From a virus, in IMG/VR virus record IMGVR_UViG_3300012919_001792, positions 1 to 54,678 of that record: 54,678 nt of DNA, one strand, 5' to 3'. A program made the position numbers and the translations under genes. Positions 51,731 to 54,678 of the stretch are shown here, in pieces (position 1 is the stretch's first letter; every line of letters starts with the position of its first letter). Below the pieces are notes generated by a model. It was not told the DNA's origin. It did not search any database and saw only the letters and a program-made list of their open reading frames with translations.

Positions 51731-52435
51731 ATGTTAGATGTCTTTTATATCAGCTACAACGAAGATTTTGCTGATGAAAACTATGAAATGCTACAGGTGT
51801 TTGCACCATTGGCAAAAAGAATACACGGCGTAAAAGGTATATTCAATGCACACAAGCAGGCGGCTGAAAAAAGCAATACCAAGCATTTTTATGTTGTAGA
51901 TGCTGACGCTATCATTGAAGAAGAATTCACCTTCAAGTTTACGCCCAGTTCATATGTAGATGCATATCCAGGAGTTCCTGAAACAGATTGCGTTTTTACC
52001 TGGCGTAGTAGAAATCCAATAAATGATTTAATTTACGGCTATGGTGCAGTAAAACTGTTTCCTAAAAAACCTTTTTTAGAACTAACGGATTGGAGTGTTG
52101 ATATGACCACAAGTATAGGCTGTCCGTTTGTACCTAAATTCCAAATAAGTAATGTTACAGCGTTTAACACGGATCCATTCAACACATGGAAAAGTGCGTT
52201 TAGAGAATGTGTCAAATTAAGCAGTAACATCATTGACAACAACGATAGCTTGGATGACAAATACAGATTGGATGTTTGGTGTACACGCGGTGAAAAAAGA
52301 GAATTTGGTGAGTATGCACTGCTAGGTGCTCAACAAGGTAGAGAATTTGGTAAAGAGTATCGTGAAAACAAAGACGCACTGAAAAAGATCAATGATTTTG
52401 ATTGGCTAGAAAAGAAATTTGAAGAAGCATTATGA
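51731..52435 (+). CDS. Glycosyltransferase-like protein (relative of the 32372 gene)
   Basis: 234 residues. DVFYISYNEDFADENYEMLQ at the front and HFYVVDADAIIEEEFTFKF (D57-A-D59) match DIVFISYDEPNADDNY and FITIDADNLVRPEFF of the protein at 32372. INDLIYGYGAVKLFPKK, FNTWKSAFRECVKLS and YALLGAQQGREFG continue the match, and it ends at the point where the other protein has 93 more residues. GT-A-like, cytoplasmic. AAAGGA lies upstream of the ATG. Ends as ATGA with the next gene, a methyltransferase. The two copies stand near the two ends of the accessory island. Substrate unknown. Confidence 0.68.
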   Translation: MLDVFYISYNEDFADENYEMLQVFAPLAKRIHGVKGIFNAHKQAAEKSNTKHFYVVDADAIIEEEFTFKFTPSSYVDAYPGVPETDCVFTWRSRNPINDLIYGYGAVKLFPKKPFLELTDWSVDMTTSIGCPFVPKFQISNVTAFNTDPFNTWKSAFRECVKLSSNIIDNNDSLDDKYRLDVWCTRGEKREFGEYALLGAQQGREFGKEYRENKDALKKINDFDWLEKKFEEAL

Positions 52436-53403
52436 GTGAAGGTTATAGCAAACCAATACAAGATGAAATAACACAAAAGTATCATTGGGTCAATGGGCTT
52501 GATGAATACTTGATACAGACCAAAAGTCCACATTTGGACAAATTCACTGCATTGAGAAATGCTGTGTTCTATGGCAATCCTTATAAGATAAAAGAGTTAT
52601 TGCTGGATGAAGTTGCACGTGGATTCAACAGTACAACCTATGATGCACAACAAAGTGAAGAATTTGTTAATATTATACTACATGGACACATAGACTGGAC
52701 AAAATGGATAACACACAAAAAATTAATTAATTATTTTGCATCTTGTATTCCTGAAAAACTATTTCAAAATATAAATTTATGGAGTGATAGATACGGCGGA
52801 GATGTGGTAAACATCAATGATCATTTCAGCAGAGGACAAGTAATGAGCAAGATGTGGATGTTGGATGAGCTGGAAAAAATAGTAGAAGATAAAATGATGG
52901 GCAACGTGCTGATGTATGGCGCCTGGTATAATACATTTGCTTATTTTCTTTTTGAACGCTTTCATGTTGAAAAGATCTTTTCGCTTGATGTTGATCCTAG
53001 TTGTTGGGAAATAGCAGACAACTTCAATGCTCAACAGTGCTACAAAGAAGATTGGCGTTTCAAAGCCGCCACAGTAGACGTGAACACACTGAAGTTTGAC
53101 AGTGATAAAAAACTTCGTTTTCCAGTGCAACGACCAAACATGAGTGACACCGCTGTAACATTCAAACCAAACATAGTGATCAACACCAGCTGTGAACACA
53201 TGAGTGATGAATGGTTCTACAATTTACCGGATGGTATGCCTGTTTGTTTGCAAACCAATGACTATTTTGAAAACGAACAACACACCAACTGTGTACACAG
53301 TGTTGATGAAGCAAAAGAAAAATACAAGTTCAGCACCTATGTTTATGCTGGAGAACTAAAAACTTGGAAATACAAAAGGTTCACCATTGTTGGAATCAAA
53401 TAA
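52432..53403 (+). CDS. Class I SAM-dependent methyltransferase-like protein
   Basis: 323 residues. The Rossmann part begins at about 156 with GNVLMYGAWYNTFAYFLFER in place of the usual ExGxGxG loop, then VEKIFSLDVDPSCWEIADNF giving the acidic residue at the end of strand two, and PNIVINTSCEHMSDEWFYNL as strand four and the following loop. The N-terminal 150 residues are helical (DKFTALRNAVFYGNPYKIKE). The glycine-poor SAM loop is unusual, and the asparagine-threonine-serine motif differs from DNA methyltransferases, so a small-molecule or glycan target is more likely. Coupled as ATGA to the upstream transferase and overlapping the downstream SGNH gene by 17 bases. Confidence 0.66.
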   Translation: MSEGYSKPIQDEITQKYHWVNGLDEYLIQTKSPHLDKFTALRNAVFYGNPYKIKELLLDEVARGFNSTTYDAQQSEEFVNIILHGHIDWTKWITHKKLINYFASCIPEKLFQNINLWSDRYGGDVVNINDHFSRGQVMSKMWMLDELEKIVEDKMMGNVLMYGAWYNTFAYFLFERFHVEKIFSLDVDPSCWEIADNFNAQQCYKEDWRFKAATVDVNTLKFDSDKKLRFPVQRPNMSDTAVTFKPNIVINTSCEHMSDEWFYNLPDGMPVCLQTNDYFENEQHTNCVHSVDEAKEKYKFSTYVYAGELKTWKYKRFTIVGIK

Positions 53404-54025
53404 ACAATACGATTGGTGGTGCAGTTGGCCAGTTGGCAAAGATGAACACCTAGCAGACAAAACTGTAACTGAAGATGGAATTGATTACAGCTACAACAAT
53501 CTAGGCTTTAGAGGCAGTGCATTTCATGGAACTAGTGGTATAGTAGGTGACAGTTATGTATACGGTACAGGTGTAAATTTTCCATTTGCCAATCAACTTG
53601 GATTAGACAACCTTGGTTGGCCTGCGGCCAGCAATGATAGAATTGTGCGACATGGCATACAGTACATTGGCAATTATAAACCAGAACTGCTAATAGTGTG
53701 CTGGACCTATGGCTACAGAAGAGAATGGATTACTCCATCTGGTGCACCATACGATTTCAAACGCAGAAAACCTGGTGGCGGTATTCAAGAGGCTGAGCTG
53801 GCACTAGCAGAACTTGGCAATGACGCATACGATCAATACAGTTACCAAAAAAATCAAATGCTGATACAACTTTACTGTAAAGCCAACAATGTACGCTTGA
53901 TTGAAATCAACAATCATACAATAGAGCTGGTTGGCTATGACCGTGCAGTAGACGGCAAACACCCAAATCAAAGCTGGCACAATGACATGGCTGATCTTGT
54001 CAAGGATCTTATTGATGCTGAATAA
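53387..54025 (+). CDS. SGNH/GDSL-type hydrolase-like protein D, TTG start
   Basis: 212 residues. TTG at 53387 is taken as start because AAAAGG lies seven bases upstream; the next ATG is too far inside. IVGDSYVYGTGVNFPFANQL (about 53-72) gives the GDS nucleophile block in its classical form, and AVDGKHPNQSWHNDMADLVK the Asp-x-x-His-like C-terminal block; WPAASNDRI may hold the Asn block. It is different from proteins A-C, which use GCSHT. No signal peptide. It overlaps the methyltransferase gene by 17 bases and the next gene by 11. Probably an esterase or acyltransferase; substrate unknown. Confidence 0.68.
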   Translation: MLESNKQYDWWCSWPVGKDEHLADKTVTEDGIDYSYNNLGFRGSAFHGTSGIVGDSYVYGTGVNFPFANQLGLDNLGWPAASNDRIVRHGIQYIGNYKPELLIVCWTYGYRREWITPSGAPYDFKRRKPGGGIQEAELALAELGNDAYDQYSYQKNQMLIQLYCKANNVRLIEINNHTIELVGYDRAVDGKHPNQSWHNDMADLVKDLIDAE

Positions 54026-54293
54026 TGTAACATGGGGACAAAATGCTGGCAAAAAACTGCCTGTTGATGTAGAAGCATTATCAACACGTGAACTTCAGCG
54101 TGAGTGCAGTAGAGCTTTGGCCAGTGGTGCTATTGTTGCCACGTCTGCAAACCTTACTAAGTACAATAAAAGTGCACCTCATAACAGTCACCTATGGTAC
54201 AAGGCTGTTATTGATGATTATGTAAAACAATACGGGGACTTGCCAAGTTGTGCTGGTCCTGGTAAAACTGTAAAACTGATACTGGAGGAATAA
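54015..54293 (+). CDS. Small protein, unknown function
   Basis: 92 residues from the ATG at 54015 (MLNNVTWGQNAGKKLPVDVE), overlapping the SGNH gene by 11 bases; an upstream start would lie deeper in that gene. The protein is mixed helical, with TRELQRECSRALASGAIVAT, SANLTKYNKSAPHNSHLWYK and a C-terminal GDLPSCAGPGKTVKLILEE. Its TWGxNAGxKLPV start reminds me of small hypothetical proteins of cyanophages, without known function. No catalytic motif. It ends in GGAGGAATAATG, so its last codons hold the ribosome site of the next gene. Confidence 0.55.
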   Translation: MLNNVTWGQNAGKKLPVDVEALSTRELQRECSRALASGAIVATSANLTKYNKSAPHNSHLWYKAVIDDYVKQYGDLPSCAGPGKTVKLILEE

Positions 54294-54678
54294 TGAACAG
54301 AAAAATACGTGATGCACTAGAAAAATTCTGCAAAGAAAACATTGGCGTAACTCCTAGTAGGAAAGAATTAGTATCTTTGGTTGATGATCTAGATAGGAAA
54401 GTAATGCACAATTACTTTGGCAATACAGGTAATTGGAAACCTGACAATAAAAATTTTAATGCAAGCGGAGAAGCCTTAGTTGAAAAGGTAAACAGTCTGA
54501 ATCCTAAAAAGGTACTAGATATAGGATGTGGATACAATTTATTAAAGGGTAAGATACAAAATCTATGGGGTATAGATCCGTTTAATAGTAATGCTGACGA
54601 AATGCGTGACTTGATGGACGCTAGAGTGGACGGAGAGTACGATGTAGTGCTTTGTCTAGGTTCATTGAACTTTGGTTG
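54293..54678 (+). CDS. Class I SAM-dependent methyltransferase, 5' fragment
   Basis: Starts at the ATG of TAATG with GGAGGA just ahead and stays open for 128 codons to the window end, so incomplete. After a helical front (KIRDALEKFCKENIGVTPSR) comes KVLDIGCGYNLLKGKIQNLW at about 76-95, the classical motif I (DIGCG), then GIDPFNSNADEM for motif II and EYDVVLCLGSLNFG for motif IV. Short methyltransferases of this pattern are common in T4-like marine phages; the target is not known. It continues the plus-strand transferase/hydrolase group. Confidence 0.82.
   Translation, partial: MNRKIRDALEKFCKENIGVTPSRKELVSLVDDLDRKVMHNYFGNTGNWKPDNKNFNASGEALVEKVNSLNPKKVLDIGCGYNLLKGKIQNLWGIDPFNSNADEMRDLMDARVDGEYDVVLCLGSLNFG

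Noticed and set aside
1-54678. tRNA genes, CRISPR array, insertion sequence, integrase or attachment site.
   Set aside because: Gaps are too short for most of these and none showed cloverleaf, spaced repeats, transposase or flanking duplications by eye.

Overview
The window is a piece of the genome of an AT-rich, T4-like marine myovirus. Left to right, the phage hallmarks are the recombination nuclease genes 46 and 47, the late sigma factor gene 55, and a baseplate block in T4-like order (48/54-type, 53, a tail-lysozyme protein, 5, 25, 6, a giant wedge/fibre protein, then fibre genes). The gp5 without lysozyme, the YHYH and cupredoxin-like modules, the fatty-acid desaturase, the NodU-type carbamoyltransferase and the abundance of SGNH, glycosyltransferase and methyltransferase genes resemble cyanophages and pelagiphages. 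A 57-residue zf-CHCC protein of a type common in alphaproteobacteria hints at an alphaproteobacterial host; the host is an inference.

Layout. (1) 1-1964, minus strand: start of gene 46, genes 47 and 55, with a sigma70-type promoter in front of gene 55. (2) 2030-29150, plus strand: a late region opened by a GGCTAAATACAATTA element and carrying an NMN-adenylyltransferase-like gene and the baseplate and fibre genes, including one gene of 13.9 kb. The same 15-mer recurs in front of the fibre genes at 26306. (3) 29156-33355, plus: an early-type promoter (TTGACA, 17 bases, TATAAT), two small proteins, three glycosyltransferase-like proteins and an unknown. (4) 33358-45732, minus: a 12.4 kb run of overlapping genes with a desaturase, six radical SAM proteins, three SGNH hydrolases, two unknowns and two microproteins. 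(5) 45764-49399, plus: PhyH-type oxygenase, APS-kinase-like protein, small membrane protein, carbamoyltransferase, a third microprotein and two small proteins. (6) 49383-51704, minus: a glycosyltransferase flanked by two members of an unrecognised family. (7) 51731-54678, plus: glycosyltransferase-like protein, methyltransferase, SGNH protein, a small unknown, and a second methyltransferase cut by the window end.

How it fits together. Regions 1-2 are replication, late-transcription and virion genes. Regions 3-7 look like an accessory modification island: transferases, oxidative lipid enzymes, carbamoylation, esterase-like hydrolases and several radical SAM enzymes. Such a set could remodel a surface glycan or lipid, or modify peptides. 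The most unusual element is a set of three very short basic proteins (28, 35 and 41 residues) ending in H/Y-I-Y-D/E. Two are embedded by overlapping codons in the radical SAM/SGNH operon and the third follows the carbamoyltransferase gene. Genes are packed with ATGA, TAATG or longer overlaps. No gene-free stretch exceeds about 100 bases, and I saw no tRNA, CRISPR array, insertion sequence or attachment site.
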